Positions 11,228-23,743 of a DNA stretch of 64,000 nucleotides are shown here, in pieces. Made by a program: the position numbers and the translations under genes. Under the pieces are notes generated by a model. That model was given only the letters and a program-made list of their open reading frames with translations. It ran no database searches and was not told the origin of the DNA. Source of the stretch: Hydrangea macrophylla (lineage: Eukaryota; Streptophyta; Magnoliopsida; Cornales; Hydrangeaceae); contig CM066989.1 in assembly GCA_033977485.1 (NCBI GenBank), forward strand, positions 91,779,887 through 91,843,886, in the 5' to 3' direction. Each line of letters starts with the position of its first letter. The first letter of the stretch is position 1.

Positions 11228-11457
11228 GACTGCGTGAATGGTTTTCCCAATCAGATGAACGGAATGCTCCTCCAAGGATTCCGGTTATGGTAAATATGGC
11301 ATCAGCTTCTGTTTCCTCGAAGAAGAGTCAAAAGCATCCAGAGTCTTCTATTCATACTAATGGTTCTCTAGATCAAATGAATGCTGCAAACAAAAATGCA
11401 GTGTTGTTGGATGAGTACTCTGATGAGGACGAAGAATTTCAAATAGCCGATCAAGAG

Positions 11458-11925
11458 GTTTGTGTTTGACTCGTGCTCACATTATTTATTTATTTAATTT
11501 TTTTTTTCTCTTTACAATGTGTTTGGAACGACATCCTTGGAATGCATTCTCACGCATTTCATTTCCAACTTAATTCGAAGATGCACTCTATTACAATTAC
11601 TATATCAGAAAATAATACTTACTTGCCTAAGCCTTCAAGGTGGAGATGGTTGTTTTGCCTATGTGCACCTGAGTTAGGGGTTGATGGACCCCATGCTCCT
11701 CAACCCTATACCACAAACTCCCTCTCTATTATGTTTCTATCTCCATCTCTACCTGTCTTTTTTATTTATATTTATATTTATATATTTATTATTATTATTT
11801 CAATAAATTTTTTTTTATTTTTTAAATATTTTTTTATCTAAAGTATATCAGTATTGATGCATCTACTTCAGAAAAAAAGTTACTTCTGTACACTTTTTCT
11901 CACTGTATATTTGAAAACTTTTCAG
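11458..11925. other. EDR2 intron, AT-rich
   Basis: Non-coding; AT/TTTA-rich stretch at 11755-11835. No element recognised. Acceptor TTCAG at 11921-11925. Confidence 0.6.
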
Positions 11926-12436
11926 GCATGCTCCATCGGCCTTGAGAATGAACTGAAGAGAACTGGTAACAATGACTGAGATTTCTTATTTTATTGATTT
12001 TGTATGGTATCTATCACCAGTATTTTGACTCAAGTGGGCCTTTTATTCACAATGCATTTCATAATTTGAAGTCCTAGAAGAAGAACCCGTAGATAGAATT
12101 GATTTATCCTGTTTCTCGGGTAATCTACGACGGGATGATCGTGGCAATTCTCGTGACTTCTGGAGAATATCAGATGGAAACAATTTTAGAGTTCGCAGCA
12201 AGCATTTTTGTTACGACAAATCTAAGGTTGTTTGTTTGCTATATATGTGTGTGTGTGTGTGGGTGTATATATATGTATCTTTATGAGTCTTTTGGAGTCA
12301 GTCCTAATGGTACATTTGCGTTGTATATTTGAAGATTCCTGCAGGTAAACATCTGATGGATCTCGTTGCTGTAGATTGGTTCAAAGACACAAAACGAATA
12401 GATCATGTTGCTAGGCGCCGTGGTTGTGCGGCACAA
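11926..12436 (+). pseudogene. EDR2-like exons: linker and start of EDR2_C (DUF1336) domain (3 exons)
   Basis: Exons 11926-11965 (ACSIGLENELKRT), 12072-12226 (RIDLSCFSGNLRRDD, FWRISDGNNFRVRSKHF) and 12335-12436 (IPAGKHLMDLVAVDWFKD, RIDHVARRRGCAAQ). These match the DUF1336 start of EDR2 proteins with no stop. The donor after 12436 is GTAAGT, a strong site that opens the 38-kb intron. The protein should continue with VASDKGLFS, found at 50510. Confidence 0.93.
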
Positions 12437-12659
12437 GTAAGTATTATGGGCAACACTTTGTCGACTTGGGTTGTGCAATACAAGTACTATATGCTATGTC
12501 CTGTAAATTTCTTTGCTAAGGAAAGGCCTGTTTGGTCATTTTTAATTAATGCTTAAAGCCTTGATTGGCTTGTATGTGGACTGTTTATGCATAGTGCCCT
12601 GTTTGGGCTTTATTTATCTTCTATTTGGGCTGACTTGCTGCATATATAAATATATATAT

Positions 12660-12819
12660 TGTTGAGTATTTTATTTTATTGTTTTGGTTCTAGTATAGTT
12701 ATGTGTTATTCGGAGGACTATATTGTAATTTCTTTTCTTTTCTTTTCTTATCTTCTATTAATATAATAATAGAGAGGAACAATTGTTCTCTCTAAGTTTG
12801 GTGGAAATATTATTCAACG
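12660..12819 (+). repeat. 5' LTR of Copia A
   Basis: 160 bp, matching 36379-36533 with a modest number of substitutions and short indels. The last base is G where the 3' LTR has A. Confidence 0.85.
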
Positions 12820-12833
12820 TAGTATTAGAGCAC
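12820..12833 (+). promoter_or_regulatory. Primer binding site of Copia A
   Basis: TAGTATTAGAGCAC directly after the LTR is a mutated form of the usual Copia TGGTATCAGAGC site complementary to initiator methionine tRNA. Confidence 0.7.
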
Positions 12834-13411
12834 CTTGATTAGGGTTCTCACAACCACACACCACCGCATCACCACCAATCACCACCGCTCCCTGCGCCTC
12901 CTTCACCACCACCTGCGCCACATTACCCTAGCCCTACAAGGCTGTGCCGCACCATCCTAGCCCTACACAGGCTGCACCACATAGCCCTGGCCACCCCAAT
13001 GCTTCGCTGCACCATCTAAGGGCCTTCCAGCCCTTCACCAATTACCATAGCATTACCTTACCATAGCCGCACCACCCCACAGCCCTTCAGCCCCTCGCCT
13101 ACACCCAAGCCCTCCTCTAATAGCCTTTAAACCTTCAGATCCTCCTTCTTTTCATACCCCAATAGCCTTGGCTTGATTTTTCTATCCCTTTTCTCTCTAT
13201 AATATTCAGTTTTAACCCTTACTTACCCACAAAATCATTCACTAGCTGGGCTGATCGAAACTTCCAGATCTTGAGTTTAGGTCCGTAATCGCTTAATCGG
13301 ACCAATGACCTGTCCATAGATTGGACAAATATTACACCTGATAGGTGCATGTGACGACTAGGTTACCTTCATTACCGTGTGTGATCATTCAAACCAAGAG
13401 ATTTTTTCAAC
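12834..13411. other. Untranslated leader of Copia A
   Basis: C-rich leader with CACCACC-type repeats (about 12850-13100), between the primer binding site and the gag ATG at 13412. No gene. Confidence 0.6.
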
Positions 13412-14192
13412 ATGTCAAAGGAAGATTTGACACCCGAAAAGTCCCTAGCCACTCCTAGTGTTGTGAGTTCTCCTATAGGTAATGAGAAGCATTCCCTCAT
13501 TACCGAGAACCCAGGTTCAAAGATCACCATAGTTCTATTCAATGGTGAAAATTATCTCTCTTGGTCTCTGCCACCTTCTGACTCCGCAGTAGAGCAAAGT
13601 ATGACTATGTTGATGGCACGCTGAAGGCACCTAGTCTTGAGGATCCCGCTTATGCCAAGTGGGAGGTGGATAATTACCTTGTGTGAGTTGGCTTGTTCAC
13701 TCTATGTAGCCTATGATTGATGATTTTTTTCTTGGAGATGGAAACTGCACAGGATATCTGGGATACCTTGGCTCAGACTTATGCTCAGAAAGGGAATGTG
13801 GCTCAGGTTTAAGAACTTCGCCGCAATATTGAGGCAAAAGTTCAAGGTGAGCGCACTATTCTTCAATATTATACTACTCTATCCACTATGTGGAAACGTC
13901 TTGATCATCTTAAGAATTACAGCCCTGTTTGTCCTACTGATGCCGCTAGCTTTAACGATTACATTAAGAGTGAGTGAATCTTTAAGTTTTTAGCCTGTCT
14001 CAATTCAGAGTTTGATAAACTGAGGAGTCGGGTACTTGGGTTAGAGCCTTTACTGTCACTTAGGGAAGCATTTGCATATGTTCAGAACAAGGAGAGTCAC
14101 CGTTCAGCCATGCTTTCCCATGGTTCCACTAATAGGTCTACTTTGGCCTCTTCTAGTCAGAGAGGGGGTAAGGGCCCAGTTTTTAATTCCCG
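13412..14192 (+). pseudogene. Copia A gag, N-terminal part
   Basis: It starts MSKEDLTPEKSLATPS and contains KITIVLFNGENYLSW, the copia gag N-terminal motif. After a small disruption near 13570 and several stops it continues with AYAKWEVDNYL, DIWDTLAQTYAQKGNVAQ, RLDHLKNYSP and the SLREAFAYVQN segment typical of copia gag. It is cut at 14192 by element B and resumes at 27606 with the zinc knuckle. The closest match in the window is element C (gag start at 33794). Confidence 0.85.
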
Positions 14193-14428
14193 TTTTGGAG
14201 ATAATATTTGATACGGTCTTATCCTGTATTTAATATTATCTCTCAAGTTTAGGACATTTTTGATTTTGATTTTGTAATCTTTTATTTTCTTCTCCTTTCT
14301 TGTTATCTCCTTTCTTGTTATTTCCTTTCTAGTTATTTCCTTTTTCCTTGATTTCTAGGTTGTATATAAATAGATGATTGTAACATTGAATAATAAGAAA
14401 AGCATTTTACCTATTCTTGTTTTCTTCT
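14193..14428 (+). repeat. 5' LTR of Copia B
   Basis: 236 bp starting TTTTGGAGATAAT and ending GTTTTCTTCT, followed at once by the primer binding site. It has a TATATAAATAG box-like motif near 14364-14374. The 3' copy has small indels relative to it. Confidence 0.85.
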
Positions 14429-14441
14429 TGGTATCGGAGCC
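14429..14441 (+). promoter_or_regulatory. Primer binding site of Copia B
   Basis: TGGTATCGGAGCC immediately follows the LTR, a close match to the Copia site for initiator methionine tRNA. Confidence 0.8.
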
Positions 14442-14547
14442 AACAACAGCCCAGCCCCTCCACCACCTTCCAACGCTGCCACCACTCCTCCACCTCACTT
14501 TACCACAACCCTCAACACCAGCCCAACCCCTCGGCGAACCTCACCGA

Positions 14548-17500
14548 CTATGAAGCACTGACACTTCAAAAATGGAAGCGTACTAGTGTCAGACACGTGT
14601 CAGACGCGGACACGCGCCCGACACGCTCGTGACACGTGTCCGACACTTCAAAAGTGTGTCTAACTTTATGAAATTGAGTTTTGACCCCAGGATACGCCTA
14701 GGACACACAAGCGACACTCTAGGACACGCAAGGGACACTCTGGGAAACGCACGGGACACTTTTTTTCTTCTTCATTTTTTCTTTCTTTTTTTTTTTTAAA
14801 CACGGGTCACTTAAAGTTTTTTTTTTCCATCGATATATATAACCCAGCCACAAGGCTCAGTGGGTAAAGAAGAAACGATAAAGAAGAAAAAAAGAAAAAA
14901 AGAAACGATAAAGAAGAATAGAAGACAGAGGCTCAGGCGAGTCGGCGACTGGAGCGCGAGGCTCAGGTGACTGCCCTCCGGCGTTGCTTTCCCTCCGGCG
15001 AAGCTCATCCCTCTCTTAAACCACCATGTTGCACTCGCAGCCCTCTGGGCCTGGCTCAGGTATGTTTTAGCTGACAATCACAAACCCTAGAAATTTCTTT
15101 GTGGTTTTCTTTGTTGGTAGATGTCACACTGTCTCTATTGTTGATTTTTGACTCTTTGAGAGAATAACTTGTTGTCTTGTTGACTCATGGACATGGAAAG
15201 TGGAACGGAGTCCTAATTTTTTTTTTGTATTAGGTGATTTTTCTTTGTTGGTACATGGTAGTCTCAAGTTTGGTAGTGGTAGATGTTGATTGTTGATTTT
15301 TCTTTATTGATAATGGCTTCACTGCTAATGTTGACATATTGTCCATTGGAGACAATGACTTGACTTGGAAGTTGGTTGTTGTCATTGTTGACTGTTGAGT
15401 CAGCTATGAAGCACCAAGCCATCGATTAATAAAATTTCTAGGAAATAATTCACACATAAAAATCATAAATTCATATGGTTAAATTGTGCATTGTTGGACT
15501 CTATAAGTGAATGTGTATGAGAAAGAGAGGAGATATTTTTTACACGAATGACATCTTTAGTTTACTACATCTAGTCATGTTTTTAAAATGCAACAGTTTA
15601 GTAATTAGTATACTTATATATTAAAAGAATACATAATTGGGTATTCATAGGTGGTTGTACTACTGATACAAGTATACAACTATACAAGTTTGCACTTTTG
15701 CAACCTAAAGATAACACACATATGACATATTGATGATTTAGGTTATCTATATATTCCAAATTCCATGTTTGCAAGATTCTTTTACTCAGAGTCACTGACT
15801 CACTTGACATTGTTGGTGTTCTTTGTTTATTGAATTGATGTTTCTTTTTCTTTGAAAGTGATAAGTAAATGACTAAACGAGTAATTAATTTCATTGTTTA
15901 ATTGATTAAATTTTAGGTACAATTTTTAAAAAATATAATAGTGCCAAGAAGTGGTAGTGGCCTAGTGGGTATGTTTTAAATTTGATAATGGATATTGTGT
16001 AGGTATGAGTTCTCATTCGTTCAATTCAGGGCCTCTGTCTGGTTCATCTACGGTTAATCGTGTTGATAACCAAGGTGATGATGATCCAAATAAAACTCTT
16101 TGGAAGTATGTAGTAAAACTTGCTAAGGCCATTGGGGGTGGGAAAAATATCACATTCGAGTGTACTTTCTGTGGGAGTAAATTTAAAGGTTCCTATTCTA
16201 GAGTAAAGGCGCATTTGCTAAAAATACCGCATCAAGGAATTGGTCAATGTACGAAAATCACCGATCGACAATTCCAAGATTTGAAGAGATTACAGGATGA
16301 AGCGGAGTAAAAGATGAAACAATCTATGCCCAAGGAAGTCCCTTTGCCAACTACCCGAAGCAACTCACAACCCACTTTGAGTACAAGCTCTTTGGTTGGT
16401 TCCTTCAGGCAAGAGAGCTATGAGCCACCTAACAAAAGGAAGGCCGTAGGCAATTTGGCAATTGAAAAGGCTTTTAGTGTTGCGGCTAGAGAAGACTTGC
16501 AAGGGGAAATTGCTAGGATGTTTTACACAGGTGGCCTTCCATTTCACTTGGCAAGAAATCCTTATTATGTGAAGGCATTTACTAGTGCTTGCAAAAGCAA
16601 GATAGAAAGTTTTGTGCCTCCGAGATACAACTTGTTGAGGACAACTTTGCTAGAGAAGGAAAGGGCAAACGTTGACAAGTTGTTGGAACCGGTTAGAAAC
16701 ACATGGAAGACCAAAGGGATAAGTCTTGTCACGGATGGATGGACGGATGCCCAAAGGAGGCCGCTTATAAACTTCATAGCAATGTTGGAAGGCGGGCCAA
16801 TGTTCTTAAAGGTGGTCAATTACGAAGGGGAATATAAGGATAAGCATTTTATTGCGGATTTGATCGTCAAGACTATTGTAGAGGTTGGACCCTCAAATGT
16901 CATTCAAGTTATTACTGATAATGCTCCGGTTTGTCGAGCGGCCGGTTTACTTGTTGAAGCCCAATACCCCCAAATATTTTGGACACCATGTGTTGTTCAC
17001 ACCCTCAATCTTGCTCTTAAAAATATTTGTGCTGTAAAGCATATGGAGGCAAATGAGATAGCATTTGAGGAGTGCCATTGGATAACAACTATTGCCGGCG
17101 ATGCTAACATGATAAGAAATTTCATCATGAACCATTCAATGAGACTTTCAATTTTTAACAAGCATGTGAAGTTGCAGATGCTTGCAATTGTGGATACTCG
17201 TTTTGCCTCGGTAATTGTAATGCTTAAAAGATTCAAGCTTATTAAAAAAGGCCTCCAAAAAATGGTCATTAGTGAGCAATGGTCATTACATAGAGAGGAT
17301 GATGTGGGGAAAGCACAGTTTGTGAAAGAAAAAATCCTTAATGATGTGTGGTGGGATAAAATTAACTACATCATCTCACTTACCGATCCTATTTATGAGA
17401 TGTTGAGAGTTGCGGACACCGATAAACCTTGCCTACACCTTGTGTATGATATGTGGGATTCTATGATTAAGAAAGTCAAGCATGTTATTTATCGAGAAGA

Positions 17501-18815
17501 GAAGAAGGAGGCACATGAAGAGTCAATCTTCTATGATGTGGTGTACAACATTTTGATTGCTAGGTGGACCAAGAGCAACACACCACTTCATTGCATGGCG
17601 CATTCTTTGAATCCTAAGTAAGAAATTAAATTTTATGTTTTAAGATTTTTTGGCTACTCTTTTAGATTTATAAGAATCTCATGATAATGTTACTTTAATA
17701 GGTACTATAGTTGTGAATGGCTTAAAGGTGCTCCAAATCGTGTTGCTCCACATAATGATTCGTAGATTGCAAAAGAGAGAAAAGAATGCATACAAAGATT
17801 CTTTCCAAATGCGGAGGAGCGTCGGTTGGTAAACGTTGAATTCGGTAAATTCGCAAATGAAATGGATGGGTTTGCTGAACCTGATTCAATGAGAGATTGA
17901 GGGATCATCGAGCCAAAGTTATGGTGGGTTGTGCATGGAGATGAAGCACCTACCCTTCAACGTCTAGTATTGAAGTTACTTGGACAACCTTGCTCATCTT
18001 CTTGTTCTGAAAGGAATTGGAGCACTTATTCCTTTATAATTCTGTGAAAAGGAACAAAATGACTCCACAATGTGCTAAGGATTTGGTATTTGTGCATAAC
18101 AATCTTCGACTTCTATCTAGGAGAAGTTCAGACTACCATGAAGGAAAGAACAAGATGTGGGATGTAAGTGGTGATGCCTTTGACTCCCTTGATGGTGTCG
18201 GAATACTTGAAATTGCGGATCTCTCGCTTGATGAACCGGGCTTAGAGGCCGGATCGTTTTTGGATGGAGATGATGATGAGGAAGTCGTTTAATTAGAAAG
18301 ACTAATCACTAATGTCAATGACTCAATGTGTTTTTGTTTTGACTTGACTAATGTGGTTTAGATTGCAAGAGTGCAAAACTAATATTAATGTATTTTTGGA
18401 TATTTTGACTTATAGTTATAGTCTTATAGACTATAGTTCTACTTCTATGGATTATGTAATGTCAAATGTGTAAATTGTTTTGATTTATGTGGTTTAATTT
18501 GCAAGAGTGCAAGACTAATATTAATATAATTAATGTGTTTTTGTCTTTGCCTCTTTGGATATTTTGACTTATAGACTATAGTTCTATAGATTATGTAATC
18601 TTAATGTTTTTGTTTAATTTTAATCGTATGCTTTTTAGAATACATAATATTATAATAAAAAATTACATAACAATATAACATTAAAATTAATAAAAATTAA
18701 TAAATAAATAAACGTATCCCCATCGTGTCGTGTCTTCCTTTTTTAGGATTTGGCGTGTCGGTGTGGCGGTGTCGTGTCTTGTCCGTGTCGGCGTATCCGT
18801 GTCTGTGCTTCATAG
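14548..18815 (+). mobile_element. hAT transposon H1
   Basis: 4,268 bp with terminal inverted repeats CTATGAAGCACTGACAC and GTGTCTGTGCTTCATAG. The 8-mers outside are CTCACCGA (14540-14547) and GCTACCGA (18816-18823), matching in the last five bases, so the 8-bp target duplication is imperfect. It sits in the leader of Copia B between primer binding site and gag. Nearly identical to H2. Both ends carry dense GACACG/CGTGTC motifs. Confidence 0.88.
15026..18292 (+). pseudogene. hAT transposase of H1 (BED, DUF659, hATC), disabled
   Basis: Predicted exons 15026-15059, 16003-17617 and 17702-18292; all introns are GT-AG and phases agree. Exon 2 encodes a BED zinc finger (ECTFCGSKFKG, then the KAHLL histidine), then the DUF659 core (LVTDGWTDAQRRPLINFIA, VITDNAPVCRAAG), the RNase H-like catalytic region. 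Exon 3 has the hATC dimerisation segment (GQPCSSSCSERNWS). Lesions: TAA at 16308-16310 just after the BED domain, TAG at 17764-17766, TGA at 17898-17900, and a frame break after ERNWSTYSF near 18035. The first and last are shared with H2. Confidence 0.9.
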
Positions 18816-19481
18816 GCTACCGATTGTCTCCGGTAGCTCCTGTTTGTGCCTGCCAATTTTTTCGGATAGCCAGCCTTATTTTTTCCTCTAACCTTTTTCG
18901 ATTCCTCAATATGTCTAACCTAACCAATCCCACCATCACAGACCCACAAGCCTCTGCCACTTCACTTGCAGCCCCACTTTATTCGGGTGTTTCTCTTTCT
19001 CAACACACTCCCGCTCACCGTGTTACGAGTGTGTTGTTGAATGGGAGGAACTTTGCTGCTTGGTCTCGTTCCTTTCGCCTTTATCCCGATGGAAAGGGAA
19101 AATCTGGGTGGCTTTTGGGTACTGAACCAAAACCAGCTATCGATGATCTGAAGCTAGCACAGTGGGATATCGATAACTGTTCTATCCTTGGGTGGCTTTA
19201 TAATTCTATGGAGGAACGTATTTTTCATGTGTTCATGTACCATCACACAGTTCAGAGTTTATGGTCTTCTTTGACCCAGCTATATGCGCATGAACGTAAT
19301 GATGCTCGTATTTTCGAGTTTTATCACGAGATTCACCAGGCTACTCAGGCATCTCTGGGCCTTTCTGTAGCTGATTATTTTGCCTATATCCAGTCTCGTT
19401 GGGAAGAACTGGCTCAGTACGAACCACAAAGTGAGTTCTTGTCTGAAGGAGCCATTACAGCAAAACGTCTCAACCGCCAAC

Positions 19482-22400
19482 CTATGAAGCACCGACACTT
19501 CAAAAATGGAAGCGTACTAGTGTCAGACACGTGTCAGACGTGGACACGCGCCCGACACGCTCATGACACGTGTCCGACACTTCAAAAGTGTGTCTAACTT
19601 TATGAAATTGAGTTTTGACCCCAGGACACGCCTGGGACACGCAAGCGACACTCTAGGACACGCAAGGGACACTCTGGGACACGAACGAGACACTTTTTTT
19701 CTTCTTCTTTTTTGCTTTCTTTTTTTTTTTAAACGCGGGTCACTTAAAGGTTTTTTTTCCATCAATATATATAACCCAGCCAGAAAGCTCAGAGGGTAAA
19801 GAAGAAACGATAAAGAAGAAAAAAAGAAAAAAAGAAACGATAAAGAAGAAAAGAAGACAGAGGCTCAGGCGAGTCGGTGACTGGAGCGCGAGGCTCAGGC
19901 GACTTCCCTCCGACGTTGCTTTCCTCCGGCAAAGCTCATTCCTCTCTTAATCCACCATGTCGCACTCGCAGCCCTCTGGGCCTGGCTCAGGTATGTTTTA
20001 GCTGACAATCACAAACCCTAGAAATTTCTTTGTGGTTTTCTTTGTTGGTAGATGTCACACTGTCTCTATTGTTGATTTTTGACTCTTTGAGAGAATAACT
20101 TGTTGTCTTGTTGACTCATGGACATGGAAAGTGGAACCGAGCCCTAATTTTTTTTGTATTAGGTGATTTTTCTTTGTTGGTACTTGGTAGTCTCAAGTCC
20201 GGTAGTGGTAGATGTTGATTGTTAATTTTTCTTTGTTGATAATGGCTTCACTGCTAATGTTGACATATTGTCCATTGGAGACAATGACTTGACTTGGAAG
20301 TTGGTTGTTGTCATTGTTGACTGTTGAGTCAGCTATGAAGCACCAAGCCATCGATTAATAAAATTTCTAGGAAATAATTCACACATAAAAATCATAAATT
20401 CATATGGTTAAATTGTGCATTGTTGGACTCTATAAGTGAATGTGTATGAGAAAGAGAGGAGATATTTTTTACACGAATGACATCGTTAGTTTACTACATC
20501 TAGTCATGTTTTTAAAATGCAACAGTGTAGTAATTAGTATACTTCTATGTTAAAAGAATACATAAACGGGTATTCATAGGTGGTTGTACTACTAATACAA
20601 GTATACAACTATACAAGTTTGCACTTTTGCAACCTAAAGATAACACACGTATGACATATTGATGATTTAGGTTATCTACATTTTCCAAATTCCATGTTTG
20701 CAAGATTCTTTTACTCAGAGTCACTGACTCACTTGACATTGTTGGTGTTCTTTGTTTATTGAATTGATGTTTCTTTTTCTTTGAAAGTGATAAGTAAATG
20801 ACTAAACGAGTAATTAATTTCATTGTTTAATTGATTAAATTTTAGGTACAATTTTTAAAAAATATAATAGTGCCAAGAAGTGGTAGTGGCCTAGTGGGTA
20901 TGTTTTAAATTTGATAATGGATATTGTGTAGGTATGAGTTCTCATTCGTTCAATTCAGGGCCTCTGTCTGGTTCATCTACGGTTAATCGTGTTGATAACC
21001 AAGGTGATGATGATCCAAATAAAACTCTTTGGAAGTATGTAGTAAAACTTGCTAAGGCCATTGGGGGTGGGAAAAATATCACATTCGAGTGTACTTTCTG
21101 TGGGAGTAAATTTAAAGGTTCCTATTCTAGAGTAAAGGCGCATTTGCTAAAAATACCGCATCAAGGAATTGGTCAATGTACGAAAATCACCGATCAACAA
21201 TTCCAAGATTTGAAGAGATTACAGGATGAAGCGGAGTAAAAGATGAAACAATCTATGCCCAAGGAAGTCCCTTTGCCAACTACCCGAAGCAACTGACAAC
21301 CCACTTTGAGTACAAGCTCTTTGGTTAGTTCCTTCAGGCAAGAGAGCTATGAGCCACCTAACAAAAGGAAGGCCGTAGGCAATTTGGCAATTGAAAAGGC
21401 TTTTAGTGTTGCGGCTAGAGAAGACTTGCAAGGGGAAATTGCTAGGATGTTTTACACAGGTGGCCTTCCATTTCACTTGGCAAGAAATCCTTATTATGTG
21501 AAGGCATTTACTAGTGCTTGCAAAAGCAAGATGGAAAGTTTTGTGCCTCCGAGATACAACTTGTTGAGGACAACTTTGCTAGAGAAGGAAAGGGCAAACG
21601 TTGACAAGTTGTTGGAACCGGTTAGAAACACATGGAAGACTAAAGGGATAAGTCTTGTCACGGATGGATGGACGGATGCCCAAAGGAGGCCGCTTATAAA
21701 CTTCATAGCAATGTCAGAAGGCGGGCCAATGTTCTTAAAGGTGGTCAATTGCGAAGGGGAATATAAGGATAAGCATTTTATTGCAGATTTGATCGTCAAG
21801 ACTATTGTAGAGGTTGGACCCTCAAATGTCATTCAAGTTATTACTGATAATGCTCCGGTTTGTCGAGCGGTCGGTTTACTTGTTGAAGCCCAATACCCCC
21901 AAATATTTTGGACACCATGTGTTGTTCACACCCTCAATCTCGCTCTTAAAAATATTTGTGCTGTAAAGCATACGGAGGCAAATGAGATAGCATTTGAGGA
22001 GTGCCATTGGATAACAACTATTGCCGGCGATGCTAACATGATAAGAAATTTCATCATGAACCATTCAATGAGACTTTCAATTTTTAACAAGCATGTGAAG
22101 TTGCAGATGCTTGCAATTGTGGATACTCGTTTTGCCTCGGTAATTGTAATGCTTAAAAGATTCAAGCTTATTAAAAAAGGCCTCCAAAAAATGGTCATTA
22201 GTGAGCAATGGTCATTACATAGAGAGGATGATGTGGGGAAAGCACAGTTTGTGAAAGAAAAAATCCTTAATGATGTGTGGTGGGATAAAATTAACTACAT
22301 CATCTCACTCACCGATCCTATTTATGAGATGTTGAGAGTTGCGGACACCGATAAACCTTGCCTACACCTTGTGTATGATATGTGGGATTCTATGATTAAG

Positions 22401-23743
22401 AAAGTCAAGCATGTTATTTATCGAGAAGAGAAGAAGGAGGCACATGAAGAGTCAATCTTCTATGATGTGGTGTACAACATTTTGATTGCTAGGTGGACCA
22501 AGAGCAACACACCACTTCATTGCATGGCGCATTCTTTGAATCCTAAGTAAGAAATTAAATTTTATGTTTTAAGATTTTTTGGTTACTCTTTTAGATTTAT
22601 AAGAATCCCATGATAATGTTACTTTAATAGGTTCTATAGTTGTGAATGGCTTAAAGGTGCTCCAAATTGTGTTGCTCCACATAATGATTCAGAGATTGCA
22701 AAAGAGAGAAAAGAATGCATACAAAGATTCTTTCCAAATGCGGAGGAGCGTCGGTTGGTAAACGTTGAATTCGGTAAATTCGCAAATGAAATGGATGGGT
22801 TTGCTGAACCTGATTCAATGAGAGATAGAGGGATCATCGAGCCAAAGTTATGGTGGGTTGTGCATGGAGATGAAGCACCTACCCTTCAACATCTAGCATT
22901 GAAGTTACTTGGACAACCTTGCTCATCTTCTTGTTCTGAAAGGAATTGGAGCACTTATTCCTTTATAATTCTGTGAAAAGGAACAAAATGACTCCACAAC
23001 GTGCTGAAGATTTGGTATTTGTGCATAACAATCTTCGACTTCTATCTAGGAGAAGTTCAGACTACCATGAAGGAGAGAACAAGATGTGGGATGCAAGTGG
23101 TGATGCCTTTGACTCCCTTGATGGTGTCGGAATACTTGAAATTGCGGATCTCTCGCTTGATGAACCGGGCTTAGAGGCCGGATTGTTTTTGGATGGAGAT
23201 GATGATGAGGAAGTTGTTTAATTAGAAAGACTAATCACTAATGTCAATGACTCAATGTGTTTTTGTTTTGACTTGACTAATGTGGTTTAGATTGCAAGAG
23301 TGCAAGACTAATATTAATGTATTTTTGGATATTTTGACTTATAGTTATAGTCTTATAGACTATAGTTCTACTTCTATGGATTATGTAATGTCAAATGTGT
23401 AAATTGTTTTGATTTATGTGGTTTAATTTGCAAGAGTGCAAGACTAATATTAATATAATTAATGTGTTTTTGTCTTTGCCTCTTTGGATATTTTGACTTA
23501 TAGACTATAGTTCTATAGATTATGTAATCATAATGTTTTTGTTTAATTTTAATCGTATGCTTTTTAGAATACATAATATTATAATAAAAATTACATAACA
23601 ATATAACATTAAAATTAATATAAATAAATAAATAAATAAACGTATCCCCATCGTGTCGTGTCTTCCTTTTTTAGGATTTGGCGTGTCGGCGTGGCGGTGT
23701 CGTGTCGTGTCCGTGTCGGCGTATCCGTGTCTGTGCTTCATAG
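19482..23743 (+). mobile_element. hAT transposon H2
   Basis: 4,262 bp with terminal inverted repeats CTATGAAGCACCGACAC and GTGTCTGTGCTTCATAG and a perfect 8-bp target duplication CCGCCAAC (19474-19481 and 23744-23751). It lies within the gag of Copia B, in the same orientation as H1 and 666 bp to its right. Confidence 0.95.
19957..23221 (+). pseudogene. hAT transposase of H2 (BED, DUF659, hATC), disabled
   Basis: Predicted exons 19957-19990 (MSHSQPSGPGS), 20932-22546 and 22631-23221, the same structure as H1. The BED finger is in 20932-21239, DUF659/RNase H-like core in 21306-22546 (TDGWTDAQRRP), hATC near 22905-22960. Lesions: the shared TAA at 21237-21239 after the BED domain, a private TGA at 21295-21297 (H1 has TCA there), and the shared frame break near 22965. 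It lacks the two extra exon-3 stops of H1, so H2 is the better preserved copy. Transposition in trans by another copy would be needed. Confidence 0.9.

Larger units (their letters stand above)
8538..11457 (+). pseudogene. EDR2-like exons: second half of START domain and acidic linker (5 exons)
   Basis: Exons 8538-8633 (WDYSFQYGSL, HRLLLDWFP), 9821-9885 (VWPRDLCYVRYWRRNDDGSY), 10001-10072 (FRSREHENCGPQPGFVRAHI), 10434-10589 (FNISPLKPRNGRPRTQ, IQIDLKGWGVGY, LLQMLNSVAG) and 11228-11457 (LREWFSQSDER, then acidic DEYSDEDEEFQIADQE). This is the strongly conserved START core of EDR2 proteins and no stop interrupts it. The only anomaly is the last acceptor: the AG is at 11225-11226 but the conserved frame needs the exon to start at 11228, so one extra G is present. 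Confidence 0.92.

Noticed and set aside
14548..23743. Segmental tandem duplication of one hAT element
   Set aside because: The flanking sequences of H1 and H2 differ and H2 has its own perfect 8-bp target duplication; the spacer is unique Copia B gag.
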